Source of the DNA: Candidatus Villigracilis adiacens
GTDB taxonomy: Bacteria > Chloroflexota > Anaerolineae > Anaerolineales > Villigracilaceae
Direction: 5' to 3'
Assembly (NCBI GenBank): GCA_016703605.1
Contig: JADJBU010000002.1
Coordinates: 496,001 to 560,000 of the forward strand
Length of the DNA stretch: 64,000 nt
The notes under the pieces were generated by a model that saw nothing but the letters and a program-made list of their open reading frames with translations, searched no databases and was not told where the DNA came from. How positions within the stretch are numbered: position 1 is the stretch's first letter; each line of letters opens with the position of its first letter. Both the position numbers and the translations under genes were made by a program. This document shows positions 34,185-42,647 of the stretch, piece after piece.

Positions 34185-35843
34185 TTAGTAATCCATGCCG
34201 CCCATGCCGCCGGGAGGCATGGCGGGAGCCTTGTCCTTCTCGGGCATGTCGGTGATGAGCACGTCGGTGGTGAGGATCATCGCGGCGATGGAGGCGGCGT
34301 TTTCGAGCGCACCGCGCACAACCTTGACCGGGTCGATGACGCCGGCTTTGATCATGTCGGTGTATTCGTCGGTGAGGACGTTGAAGCCGATGTTCGGGTT
34401 CTTCTTCTCGGCGGCGGTGCGGCGGACGGTGTCAATGATGACGGAGCCATCCTGCCCGGCGTTGGAAGCGAGTTTGCGGATCGGGGCTTCGAGCGCCTTC
34501 TTGACGATGTTGATGCCGACCTTCACTTCTTCAGCTTCGTCTTCCTGAGCCTTGGCAAGTTTGTCCAGTTTGGCGGAGGCGTTGATGAGGGAGATTTCGC
34601 CGCCGGGGACGATGCCTTCTTCAACGGCTGCGCGGGCAGCGGAGAGGGCGTCTTCGACGCGGTGTTTCTTTTCCTTCATCTCGGTCTCGGTTGCAGCGCC
34701 AACGCGGATGATGGCAACGCCGCCGCTCAACTTGGCGAGACGTTCCTGGAGCTTCTCGCGATCATAGTCGCTGGTGCTCTTGTCGATCTCGATGCGGATT
34801 TCCTTGATGCGGGCTTCGATGTTGGCTTTCTTGCCCTTGCCGCCAATGACGGTGGTGTTTTCCTTGTCGGAGACGATCTTCTCAGCGCGGCCCAATTCCT
34901 GAACGGTGACGGATTCGAGCTTGCGTCCGAGTTCTTCAGAGATCACTTCGCCGCCGGTGAGGACAGCGATATCCTGAAGCATGGCCTTGCGGCGATCGCC
35001 GAAGCCAGGGGCTTTGATGGCGAGCACGTTCAACATGCCGCGGATCTTGTTGAGGATCAGGGTGGCGAGCGCTTCACCATCGACATCTTCAGCGACGATG
35101 ACGAGTTCGCGTTTGCCAAGCTGGACGAGTTTCTCGAGCAAAGGCACGATGTCCTGAGCAGCGGAGATCTTCTTGTCGTAGATCAGAACATAAGCGTCGC
35201 TGATCTGAGCTTCCATGTTTTCAGCGCTGGTGATGAAGTAGGGGGAGAGGTAACCGCGGTCGAACTGCATACCTTCGACGAATTCGGTTTCGAACTGCAT
35301 CGTCTTGGATTCTTCAACGGTGATGACGCCGTCTTTGCCGACCTTGTCCATCACGTCTGCGATCAATTGACCCACTTCTTCGTCAGCCGCAGAGTTGGTG
35401 GCGACGGAAGCGATTTCTTCCTTGGTGTCGATCTTGACGGAGTTCTTCTTGAGCTCAGCCACGATGGTCTCGGTGGCGAGTTCGATGCCCTTCTTGAGCA
35501 GCATCGGGTTGTAACCAGCTTCGAGCGCCTTCAAGCCTTCGTTCACGATGGCGTGAGCGAGGACGGTGGAGGTGGTGGTGCCGTCACCGGCGATGTCGTT
35601 GGTCTTCTGGGCCGCTTCCTTGAGGAGCTGCGCGCCCATGTTCTCGAACGGATCTTCGAGCTCGATCTCCTTGGCCACAGACACGCCGTCGTGGGTGATG
35701 GTGGGGGAACCGAACTTGCGATCGACAGCCACGTTGCGTCCCTTGGGGCCGAGGGTGGCGGATACCGCATTCGCGACGACATTCATGCCGTTCTTCAGCT
35801 TGCGGCGGGCTTCTTCGGAAAATACCAGTTGTTTCGCTGCCAT
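34185..35843 (-). CDS. groL: 60-kDa chaperonin GroEL
   Basis: 552 residues, full length. It starts MAAKQLVFSEEARRKLKNGMN and has all chaperonin landmarks: TLGPKGRNV, the ATP-binding GDGTTTSTVLA, AAVEEGIVPGG, and the glycine/methionine-rich tail MPPGGMGGMDY. It assembles into the double-ring folding chamber that works with GroES encoded just upstream. AGGAAG precedes the ATG. The spacer between groES and groEL (123 bp) is occupied by a dispersed repeat. Expression should be set by the CIRCE element before groES. Confidence 0.98.
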   Translation of the reverse strand: MAAKQLVFSEEARRKLKNGMNVVANAVSATLGPKGRNVAVDRKFGSPTITHDGVSVAKEIELEDPFENMGAQLLKEAAQKTNDIAGDGTTTSTVLAHAIVNEGLKALEAGYNPMLLKKGIELATETIVAELKKNSVKIDTKEEIASVATNSAADEEVGQLIADVMDKVGKDGVITVEESKTMQFETEFVEGMQFDRGYLSPYFITSAENMEAQISDAYVLIYDKKISAAQDIVPLLEKLVQLGKRELVIVAEDVDGEALATLILNKIRGMLNVLAIKAPGFGDRRKAMLQDIAVLTGGEVISEELGRKLESVTVQELGRAEKIVSDKENTTVIGGKGKKANIEARIKEIRIEIDKSTSDYDREKLQERLAKLSGGVAIIRVGAATETEMKEKKHRVEDALSAARAAVEEGIVPGGEISLINASAKLDKLAKAQEDEAEEVKVGINIVKKALEAPIRKLASNAGQDGSVIIDTVRRTAAEKKNPNIGFNVLTDEYTDMIKAGVIDPVKVVRGALENAASIAAMILTTDVLITDMPEKDKAPAMPPGGMGGMDY

Positions 35844-35885
35844 AGTTTCACTTCCTTTTTTTAGTTATGAGTCTGTTGAAAATCT

Positions 35886-35942
35886 TTAAACACGAAGGTC
35901 ACTAAGGGCACAAAGGTTTTTCTTCGTGTACTTCGTGTCCTT
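35886..35942. repeat. CACGAAG-type dispersed repeat between groS and groL
   Basis: Imperfect inverted repeat with arms AACACGAAGG...GGGCACAAAGG and CTTCGTGTACTTCGTGTCCTTTGTGG. It resembles the inverted repeat inside trmD (39587-39644) and the one at 62673-62700. Confidence 0.6.
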
Positions 35943-35966
35943 TGTGGTTAAAAAGCTCTTGGCTCT

Positions 35967-36269
35967 TTATCCAACAATTCCGAGAATATCGCTCTCGCGC
36001 AGGATGAGCAGTTTCTTGCCATCCATCTTCACTTCGGTGCCGGAATACTTGGCGAACAAAACGATGTCGCCAGTCTTCACGTCCATCGCGACGCGCTCAC
36101 CTTTGTCGTTGCGGTCGCCGGGTCCCGCCGCCAGAACCTTGCCCTGCTGCGGTTTTTCCTTCGCGGTTTCGGGGAGGATGATCCCGCTTGCGGTGATTTC
36201 CTCTTGTTCAATGGTCTCGATCAGCACGCGGCTGCCGAGGGGTTTGAACGTGATATTGCTCTTTGCCAT
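35967..36269 (-). CDS. groS: 10-kDa co-chaperonin GroES
   Basis: 100 residues matching the whole GroES fold: FKPLGSRVLIETIEQEEITASGIILPETAKEKPQQG, which contains the mobile GroEL-binding loop (TASGIILPE), then GKVLAAGPGDRND and the C-terminal GTEVKMDGKKLLILRESDILGIV. It caps the GroEL cavity. A strong GGAGG precedes the ATG. The gene is first in the groES-groEL unit, directly after a sigma70 promoter and CIRCE operator. Confidence 0.98.
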   Translation of the reverse strand: MAKSNITFKPLGSRVLIETIEQEEITASGIILPETAKEKPQQGKVLAAGPGDRNDKGERVAMDVKTGDIVLFAKYSGTEVKMDGKKLLILRESDILGIVG

Positions 36270-36310
36270 TTGATGCCTCCTGTAAGGGTTGTTTTGGGAT
36301 AATCACAGAA

Positions 36311-36337
36311 TTAGCACTCAACAACGCTGAGTGCTAA
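36311..36337 (-). promoter_or_regulatory. CIRCE operator (HrcA-binding site)
   Basis: TTAGCACTC, nine bases, then GAGTGCTAA: an exact match to the CIRCE consensus, placed between the -10 element and the groES start. HrcA would repress groES-groEL here and release on heat shock. hrcA is not in the window. Confidence 0.96.
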
Positions 36338-36342
36338 ATGCT

Positions 36343-36371
36343 ATCTTACACAGTTAAAAAAGTAAAGTCAA
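36343..36371 (-). promoter_or_regulatory. Sigma70 promoter of groES-groEL
   Basis: On the minus strand TTGACT (36366-36371), a 17-base spacer and TAAGAT (36343-36348), with CIRCE covering the transcription start. Confidence 0.88.
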
Positions 36372-36484
36372 GGGGATTTATAAAAATTCTTACATTTCTC
36401 TGATGACGCTCAGCCCCGCCTCTTGCTGGACCCGGTTCCGTCTCGCCGCGGCTGACCGCAACGACGGGAGTCGTTGCACTCCGT

Positions 36485-37903
36485 TTACGGCGTCGGTGTG
36501 GGGTCGGTCATGGCGGGTTCAGGAGTCGCTGTCGGCGCTGATTCAGAACCGGTTGTGTCGAACGAACAGATAGCGCGCACCACCGCCATATCCGTGGCGA
36601 TGTTCGGGTCCTGGATGTATTCGGAGGCTTCGATGATGGCGGCAACTTCCAGCGCCTGCGGACATTTGTTTTGCTTCGGCGTGCTCAAGGCTGCCAACTC
36701 CGAGGCGAACACGTCGAAATAGTAGACCGTGCTTGCGTCCAGCGGAAGACCCTCCACCTCGGCTTCAACATCGTTTGAGCCGCATCCGCCGCGCCCGTCG
36801 CAGGATTCAGGTCCCGTGCAGCCGTTGATGGCGCATCCCAGGGCGAGGATGCCGGTTTCGTAGTTGCGGTTCTTGTGATACAGCACGCCCAACTCGCCGT
36901 ATAGCACGGGGTTGGCTGGCTCGAATTCGATTGCCCTTTGGATGTTGCGGATGGCGATGAAGAATTCGCCCATCTGCGAGTAGGTTCGGGCAATCGAAAT
37001 GTACGGAGCCGGGTCGTTGACCCCCAACTGCTGGTTGATGCGGGCGGTCTGCGCGAAATACTCGAGCGATTTTTCGAAGAGTTGTCTTTGCACATCTTCA
37101 TTCGGGCTTTCGAAGGCAAGGCGGCGATAGCCCGCGCCCGCGCGAAGATAAAGAAAGGTCATGTTCGGGGAGATGGCGATTGCCCTGTCGTACGACTCGA
37201 TGGCAAGCGCGTATTCGCCCAGCGACTCAAGCACATAGGCGTTGACGCGATGCACGTCCATGAGCGAAGGGTCGGCGGCGACCGCCTGTTCGATGACCTG
37301 CTGGGCTTGCGTCCACTTCTGCTGGTCGACGAGCACTTCGGCGTAAAAGGCTTGGGCGAGGACGTTGGTATTGTCCAGTTGAATGGCGCGCACGGCTTCC
37401 TGTTCCGATTTCTGCAAAAGCGACTGGCGTTCGCGGTCTTCCGAGGTGTAGGATGCCTTCCAGTTCAACGCAAAGGCGTGGACGGCGTGGGCGTAACTGC
37501 TGTCGGGGTTGAGTTCGACGGCTTTTTCGGCGGAGAGGATCGACTCGTCCAACCGGGTGAGGATGTCTTCACGCTGGACGATCAGGGCGGTGGAATAGGT
37601 CTGCACGCGGCTCAACTGCGCCCAGACTTCGGCGTTGTTCGGGTCCACGGCGGCGGCGTCGTTGTAGGCATCGATGGCGGCTTCGAGTTTTCCGGCGGTA
37701 AAGTGCGCGTCGCCTTCGAGGGTGAAGGAGGCGGCGAAACGGGTGGGCGTGGCGGTGGGCAGGAAAAGCGGCTTGATATCGCCCTGCTGGACAGAGCGGA
37801 TGAGCCAGATGCCCGCCAGGATCACCACTACGAAGAAGAACATGCGGTACACGCTCGTCTCGTCGCGGCGGCGGAAGATGCTGCGGCGGTAGTTGATGTT
37901 CAT
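36485..37903 (-). CDS. Membrane-anchored TPR protein (second of a coupled pair)
   Basis: 472 residues. A transmembrane anchor lies near residues 21-38 (RMFFFVVVILAGIWLIRSV). The remainder is mostly tetratricopeptide repeats (for example HFTAGKLEAAIDAYNDAAAVDPNNAEVWAQLSRVQ, then AYVLESLGEYALAIESYDRAIAISPNMTFLYLRAG). A cysteine-containing segment GCAINGCTGPESCDGRGGCG interrupts the C-terminal part, and a Thr/Pro tail closes it. The TPR face should act outside the cytoplasm, probably as a scaffold. The start overlaps the previous gene's stop by four bases. The two proteins are paralogous in plan, so gene duplication is likely. No partner enzyme is adjacent. Confidence 0.8.
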   Translation of the reverse strand: MNINYRRSIFRRRDETSVYRMFFFVVVILAGIWLIRSVQQGDIKPLFLPTATPTRFAASFTLEGDAHFTAGKLEAAIDAYNDAAAVDPNNAEVWAQLSRVQTYSTALIVQREDILTRLDESILSAEKAVELNPDSSYAHAVHAFALNWKASYTSEDRERQSLLQKSEQEAVRAIQLDNTNVLAQAFYAEVLVDQQKWTQAQQVIEQAVAADPSLMDVHRVNAYVLESLGEYALAIESYDRAIAISPNMTFLYLRAGAGYRRLAFESPNEDVQRQLFEKSLEYFAQTARINQQLGVNDPAPYISIARTYSQMGEFFIAIRNIQRAIEFEPANPVLYGELGVLYHKNRNYETGILALGCAINGCTGPESCDGRGGCGSNDVEAEVEGLPLDASTVYYFDVFASELAALSTPKQNKCPQALEVAAIIEASEYIQDPNIATDMAVVRAICSFDTTGSESAPTATPEPAMTDPTPTP

Positions 37904-39171
37904 GGCGATGGGGTGGGGGTGGCTTCGGGCGTGGATTCTGCCGCTTCTGTCGCGCCCGCTTCGGGCGTGGCGGGAGGCGCGTTCAGGTTTTCCTGGCAGC
38001 GGTTGGTGATTTCATTGGCGTTTTCCACCGCCAGTTCATCCGCCGGGATTCTTGAGACAATCAACTGCGCGATCTGCAGGGCATCTCCGCACTGGTCAAG
38101 GCGCGATAAAGCCAGCCCGTAGGTGAAATAGTATTCCGCGACGCGCGGTGAACCGGGCGCGAGGTTGATGAATTCCATTTCATGACCGTCTTCCGAAAGC
38201 CCGCCCTTGACCACGTAGGAGAGTTCCTTTACGGCTTCGGGCCAGTAGGCGTTGCGGTAGTACATCACGCCGAGGTTGCCGCGCAGGTTGGTGTCGGCAG
38301 GGTCATTGGTGACGGCTGATTCGGCGAATTGCATGGCTTTGCCGTATTCGCCGATGGTGGCATAGGTGCGCGAAAGCAGGAGGTCGGGGTTGGGATCTTC
38401 GGGGTTGAGGGCGTCGGCGCGGGTGAAGGCGTCCACCGCCTGGTCGTAGATGCCGAGGATGCGGTAGTTGCGTCCCATGGCAAGATACAGGTCGGCGATG
38501 TTGGGGTTGATGGCGATTGCCGCCTCATACTCGCGGATGGCGTCTTCGTAGTTGCCGGTCGCTTCGAGGACGTAACCGCGCGCGCGATGCGTTTCGAGCA
38601 GGTCGGGGGCGAGCGCCTGCGCCACGCGGGATTCTTCGATGGCTTTTTCGACGCCGTCGAAGGAGCCGAGTCCGCTGTAGTAGGAGTCGATCAGTATCTC
38701 GACATAATAGGCATGGGCGAGGGCGTTGTTCGGGTCGAGTTCAAGCGCGCGTTTGATGTCGGTCTCGGCTTCCAGGTATTCGCCCTGAAAGCTCAACGCC
38801 CAGGCGCGGACGGCAAATGCCATCGAATTATCGGGGTTGAGCAGCAGGGCGTCTTCGGCGGAGGTTTGAGCCTCTTCATACTGCCCGGCGAAGACCAGCA
38901 TACGCGCCAGTGTGATATGTGTGGCGGGGTTGTCCGGTTCTGAAACGATTGCCTGTCTGTAGGCGCTGATGGCGGGTATGAGTTTTCCCTGTTGGTAGAG
39001 ACTCTGCGCCTCCGAGATCAACGTCTCGGCGGAAATTGTGGGCGTGGGCGAAGGCACGCCCAGCGGTTCGATCTCCGCCACGATAAAGCGGTTGATATAT
39101 GCCGCCGCCAGAACGAGCAGACTTAACAAAATGATGCGGAACCAGTTTGGGCGGCTCCGCCTTTTGTTCAT
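37900..39171 (-). CDS. Membrane-anchored TPR protein (first of a coupled pair)
   Basis: 423 residues from ATG 39171, chosen because AGAGGAAG lies nine bases before it. An earlier in-frame ATG (39198) lacks a site. A hydrophobic anchor (about 13-29, IILLSLLVLAAAYINRF) is followed by a Pro/Thr spacer and about seven TPR units (AQSLYQQGKLIPAISAYRQAIVSEPDNPATHITLARMLVFAGQYEEA and so on), ending in a Thr/Pro-rich tail. Function is unknown. The pattern suggests an assembly scaffold. It is coupled by ATGA overlap to a paralogue. The two proteins differ in the C-terminal region, where only the second has the cysteine cluster. Confidence 0.8.
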   Translation of the reverse strand: MNKRRSRPNWFRIILLSLLVLAAAYINRFIVAEIEPLGVPSPTPTISAETLISEAQSLYQQGKLIPAISAYRQAIVSEPDNPATHITLARMLVFAGQYEEAQTSAEDALLLNPDNSMAFAVRAWALSFQGEYLEAETDIKRALELDPNNALAHAYYVEILIDSYYSGLGSFDGVEKAIEESRVAQALAPDLLETHRARGYVLEATGNYEDAIREYEAAIAINPNIADLYLAMGRNYRILGIYDQAVDAFTRADALNPEDPNPDLLLSRTYATIGEYGKAMQFAESAVTNDPADTNLRGNLGVMYYRNAYWPEAVKELSYVVKGGLSEDGHEMEFINLAPGSPRVAEYYFTYGLALSRLDQCGDALQIAQLIVSRIPADELAVENANEITNRCQENLNAPPATPEAGATEAAESTPEATPTPSP

Positions 39172-39280
39172 ACTCCATTTACTTCCTCTTAAATACATGA
39201 ATTCATATTACCATCCGCGGGAGTTCATATCAAGCAGATGGAGAAAAGTTCTAATTTGCTTCTTATGCGAAGCAATAGGC

Positions 39281-39302
39281 TCCAAAGTCGGGAGACTTTG
39301 GA
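39281..39302. repeat. TCCAAAGTC hairpin upstream of trmD
   Basis: TCCAAAGTC (39281-39289) and GACTTTGGA (39294-39302) form a 9-bp hairpin. A single copy of TCCAAAGTC is also near 3412. It lies directly before the trmD -10 element. Confidence 0.5.
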
Positions 39303-39323
39303 CTCCGCTGAAATTTCCTATGC

Positions 39324-39329
39324 TACAAT
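39324..39329 (+). promoter_or_regulatory. -10 element of trmD, probably leaderless
   Basis: TACAAT ends six bases before the ATG and no ribosome-binding site exists, so transcription would start at or next to the start codon. Confidence 0.5.
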
Positions 39330-39335
39330 CGCGCC

Positions 39336-40154
39336 ATGCAATTCGAGGTATTCACCCTCCTGCCGGAAGTTTTTCCTTCTTATCTTGATACCAGCATTCT
39401 CAAACGCGCGCGCGAACGGGGATTGATCAGCGTCCGCGTTCACAACATCCGCGATTACACACACGATAAGCATCACACCACCGACGATACGCCCTATGGC
39501 GGCGGCGGCGGGATGGTAATGAAGCCCGAGCCGGTCTTCGAGGCGGTTGAATCCGTTTTGGGAATAAGTCATACAGTCACGGAGATCACAGAGAACACTG
39601 AGGGCGGTACTTCAAAAACCGTTGAAAACTCTGTGTTCTCTGTGGCAAGTTCGATGAAAATTCCCATCATTCTCCTCACCCCGCAGGGACGGGTCTTCAA
39701 CCAGTCCATCGCAAAGGAACTTTCGCAATATCCGCGCATCGCGCTCCTCTGCGGACGTTACGAAGGCATTGACGAACGCATCCGCGAGAATCTCGTTACA
39801 GATGAAATCTCCATCGGCGATTATGTCCTGACCGGCGGCGAACTGCCCGCGCTGATCCTGATCGATGCTGTTGCCCGTCTCCTGCCGGACGTGTTGGGCG
39901 ACCCCACCGGCGCGGAAGACGACTCTCATGCGATGGGCTTGCTGGAATATCCGCACTACACCCGTCCGCCCGAGTTTCGCGGAAGCAAAGCGCCGGATGT
40001 GCTGCTTTCGGGCGACCATAAAAAAATAGACAAATGGCGCAGGGAACAGGCATTGGAGCGGACCTTTCGTAAAAGACCCGACATGTTGGAAAAGGCGGAA
40101 TTGACCAAAGAAGATCGGAAATTTGTCGAAGGTCTAAAGTCGAAGGTCGAATAA
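39336..40154 (+). CDS. trmD: tRNA (guanine-37-N1)-methyltransferase TrmD
   Basis: 272 residues. The SPOUT-family signature is complete: FEVFTLLPEVFPSYLDTSI at the N terminus, DYTHDKHHTTDDTPYGGGGGMVMKPEP, the trefoil-knot SAM site ILLTPQGRVFNQ and LCGRYEGIDERI, and EISIGDYVLTGGELPALILIDAVARLLP. It methylates G37 next to the anticodon to prevent frameshifting. Residues about 76-106 (ISHTVTEITENTEGGTSKTVENS...) are extra compared with the usual loop and are encoded by a dispersed inverted repeat, so the protein tolerates an insertion between the second and third core blocks. A leaderless promoter is suggested. Confidence 0.95.
   Translation: MQFEVFTLLPEVFPSYLDTSILKRARERGLISVRVHNIRDYTHDKHHTTDDTPYGGGGGMVMKPEPVFEAVESVLGISHTVTEITENTEGGTSKTVENSVFSVASSMKIPIILLTPQGRVFNQSIAKELSQYPRIALLCGRYEGIDERIRENLVTDEISIGDYVLTGGELPALILIDAVARLLPDVLGDPTGAEDDSHAMGLLEYPHYTRPPEFRGSKAPDVLLSGDHKKIDKWRREQALERTFRKRPDMLEKAELTKEDRKFVEGLKSKVE
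39561..39653 (+). repeat. Dispersed repeat inserted in frame into trmD
   Basis: CACAGAGAACACTGAG (39587-39602) and CTCTGTGTTCTCTGTG (39629-39644) form an inverted repeat with one mismatch. The surrounding 93 bases keep the reading frame and encode about 31 residues absent from typical TrmD. Confidence 0.7.
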
Positions 40155-40210
40155 CCTTCAACCTTTGACCTTTGACTTTATAAGCGCAAGACCATACCTG
40201 GAGGTTATTC

Positions 40211-41497
40211 ATGTCATCGTCACGATTGAATTACGGCAAGACCTTCCTGCTCGGCTTCGGCTTTTTCGGCGTGAGCGTGATCTGGGGCGTGTACAATGCC
40301 TTCGTCCCCATCTTCCTCGCCGATAAATTCGACCTTTCGCCCGTCCTGATCGGTTTCTTCATGACGCTCGATAATATTGCGGCGTTGTTCATTCAGCCGC
40401 CCGTCGGGGCCTGGTCGGACAAACTCCGCACCCCGTTAGGACGGCGCATCCCCTTCCTGCTGGTCGGCGCGCCGATCACGGCCGTGGCGTTTGGATTGAT
40501 TCCCCTTGCCGCGATCCTGCCGTTATTCGTAGCGTGTACCAGCACGCTCCTGTTGAGCGCGGCGTTGTGGCGGACTCCCGTCGTGGCGCTCATGCCCGAC
40601 ATCACCCCCTCCTCCTTCCGCTCACAGGCAAACGGCATCATCAACTTCATGGGCGGCATCGGCACCATCGTCGCCTTGCAGACGGGCGGCATGTTGTACA
40701 AGATGAGTCCCAACTTTCCGTTCTGGCTTGGGTCGGGGCTTGTCCTGTTGGCTGTGCTGATCGTCTATCTCTTCATCGAAGAACCGAAGGAATACGAAAC
40801 CTCGGAGCAGCAGCCCGGCATGTTCGAAAGCCTGAAAGAGGTTATGAGCGACCCCGACAAAAGCGGGCTTCGCATCCTATCCGCCATTTTCTTCTGGTTC
40901 CTCGGCTTCTCGGCAGTCGAAACTTTCTTCACGCTCTACGCTAAAAATCATCTCGGCTTGAACGAAGGCGACGGCGCGACCCTGCTCTCCGTCCTGCCTT
41001 TGTTCTTTGTGCTATTCGCCATCCCATCGGGTTTCATCGCGGGCAAACTTGGGCGCAAAACCACCATCTCGATTGGACTGGTCACACTCACCATCATGCT
41101 CGTCCTGCTTTACATTACTCCCGCCGAAGCCCTGCTGACCGGCGTCGCCCCGCTTCCGCTCGTGGGCATTCCGCTCGTGGAAGGCGGCGCGCGCATGTTG
41201 ACTCTGGCGGGCGTGCTGCTCATCCTCGGCGGCATCGGCTGGGCGTTCATCAACATCAACTCCCTGCCCATGATCGTGGATTTGACCAGCGCGGCGCGCA
41301 TCGGCACGTTCACCGGTTTGTATTATCTCTCCTCCACGTTATCCGCCATTGTCGGCCCCAACGTGAACGGCTGGGCGGTGCAACTGACGGGCGGCAATTA
41401 CAACATCATCATGCTGATCGCTCCGTTCTTCATGCTGGTCGCGCTGGGGTTGATGGTGGGGGTGAAGCGGGGGGAGGCGGTGGTCAGTGAGAAGTGA
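40211..41497 (+). CDS. MFS transporter, sugar/GPH-like
   Basis: The protein has 428 residues with twelve predicted hydrophobic segments. Features of the sugar-cation symporter branch are GFFMTLDNIAALFIQPPVGAWSDKLRTPLGRRIPFLLVGAP, where the loop 2-3 motif has DKLRTPLGRRIPF, and a similar pattern in the second half (FAIPSGFIAGKLGRKTTISIG). It should exchange or import a small organic solute with a proton or cation. The substrate is not evident. GGAGG precedes the ATG. It is followed on the same strand by a BMP lipoprotein and the nucleoside-type ABC importer, but with their own promoter signals, so a shared substrate is only a possibility. Confidence 0.78.
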   Translation: MSSSRLNYGKTFLLGFGFFGVSVIWGVYNAFVPIFLADKFDLSPVLIGFFMTLDNIAALFIQPPVGAWSDKLRTPLGRRIPFLLVGAPITAVAFGLIPLAAILPLFVACTSTLLLSAALWRTPVVALMPDITPSSFRSQANGIINFMGGIGTIVALQTGGMLYKMSPNFPFWLGSGLVLLAVLIVYLFIEEPKEYETSEQQPGMFESLKEVMSDPDKSGLRILSAIFFWFLGFSAVETFFTLYAKNHLGLNEGDGATLLSVLPLFFVLFAIPSGFIAGKLGRKTTISIGLVTLTIMLVLLYITPAEALLTGVAPLPLVGIPLVEGGARMLTLAGVLLILGGIGWAFININSLPMIVDLTSAARIGTFTGLYYLSSTLSAIVGPNVNGWAVQLTGGNYNIIMLIAPFFMLVALGLMVGVKRGEAVVSEK

Positions 41498-41514
41498 GAA
41501 GTGATTAGTGAGAA

Positions 41515-42534
41515 GTGATCAGTTACGTGATACGGATTACGCATTACGTTCTTCTGGCGATGATGGGCTGGGCGATTACCGCCTGCTCGTCATCGTCAGA
41601 TTGTTTTCGGGAGGAAGTCTTCTGCGCCGCGCTGGTGACGGACACGCTCGGCATCGACGATCATGGAATCAACCAGGATGCGTGGGCGGGACTGCTGGAT
41701 GCGAAGGAAAATCAACTGGCAGACCGCGTGGAATACATCGAGTCGGTGGATGCGCGGGATTATGAAAAGAATATCGCCTACTTTGCGAATCTCGGCTTTG
41801 ACCTGATCTTCACCTCGGGCATTTCACTGGCGGATGCAACGCTTCGAACCGCGGACCTGTATCCTGATTCGTCCTTCGCGGGCTTGAGTCAACCCTTTGA
41901 AGAATCCCGCCCAAACCTCGCCTCCCTGACCTTCCCCGAAGACCAGATGGGATTCGCCGCCGGGGTCGTCGCCACACAATTGACAACGACGAAAATCGTG
42001 GCGGCAGTCTGCGAGACATCGGGCATTGGCTCGATGTGGCGCTACTGCGAGGGCTTCCGCGCGGGCGTGAAATATGCGGATGAGTCCGTTACGGCGATTG
42101 TCGTATACCGCGAGAACGGCGACCGCGAGAAGTTATTCATTGATGAGACCTGGGGATATGACACCGGCGCGGAGTTGATAAATCGCGGGGCGGATGTGAT
42201 CTTCGCAGCGGGCGGGGTGACCGGGCAGGGGGCGTTGCGCGCGGCTTCGGAATACGGGGTTTATGCCATCGGCGCAGAACGCGACCAGGCAGCGGAGTTG
42301 GGAGAATCAGGCTCGGGCGTGGTCACATCGTTTTATGGGGATGCGCGGTTCGAGGTCCAGGAAATGACGCGGCGGATGCGGGAGGGGGAAAAGGCCAGGG
42401 CGGGGGTTGGGGCGATTAAGTTTGCGAATCTTCCGGCGCAGATTCCGCCATCCGCAATTTCAGGGTTGGAAGCGCTGTTAACGATGCTGAAGACGGGTCA
42501 GATTCAGGCGAATATTCCGCCTGAAAAACCTTAA
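41515..42534 (+). CDS. BMP-family basic membrane lipoprotein (substrate-binding protein), second copy
   Basis: 339 residues. A GTG start gives a signal MISYVIRITHYVLLAMMGWAITAC with the lipobox ITAC, so it is a lipoprotein. The N-terminal half of the signal (SYVIRITHY) is encoded by the dispersed CATTACG repeat. The mature part matches BMP/PnrA-like binding proteins: VTDTLGIDDHGINQDAWAGL, FTSGISLADATLRTADLYPDSSFAGL, FPEDQMGFAAGVVATQLT and GADVIFAAGGVTGQGAL. These bind nucleosides or similar solutes. It precedes a second BMP gene (42648) and the transporter genes. It may be an alternative binding protein for the same ABC system. A shorter start at ATG 41560 would leave too short a signal. Confidence 0.83.
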   Translation: MISYVIRITHYVLLAMMGWAITACSSSSDCFREEVFCAALVTDTLGIDDHGINQDAWAGLLDAKENQLADRVEYIESVDARDYEKNIAYFANLGFDLIFTSGISLADATLRTADLYPDSSFAGLSQPFEESRPNLASLTFPEDQMGFAAGVVATQLTTTKIVAAVCETSGIGSMWRYCEGFRAGVKYADESVTAIVVYRENGDREKLFIDETWGYDTGAELINRGADVIFAAGGVTGQGALRAASEYGVYAIGAERDQAAELGESGSGVVTSFYGDARFEVQEMTRRMREGEKARAGVGAIKFANLPAQIPPSAISGLEALLTMLKTGQIQANIPPEKP

Positions 42535-42547
42535 ATTTTGTTCAGGC

Positions 42548-42576
42548 TTGCACAAAGCATGGACTGGATTTATACT
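42548..42576 (+). promoter_or_regulatory. Sigma70-type promoter of the BMP transporter locus
   Basis: TTGCAC (42548-42553), a 17-base spacer, TATACT (42571-42576). A TTGCGCC/GGCGCAA hairpin follows at 42593-42609, between the promoter and the Shine-Dalgarno. Confidence 0.75.
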
Positions 42577-42647
42577 TGTTTTTGTCGTAAGGTTGCGCCA
42601 ATGGCGCAATCTTTCTCAATAATCTTCTAAAGAGGAGAAGAAATACC

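Noticed and set aside
33918..35864. Long plus-strand open frame opposite groEL
   Set aside because: It is the mirror frame of the highly biased groEL gene. Its composition is repetitive and no family is recognisable.
36938..38122. Plus-strand frame across both TPR genes
   Set aside because: It is a shadow of the minus-strand TPR genes. It spans the overlap of the two and has no domain.
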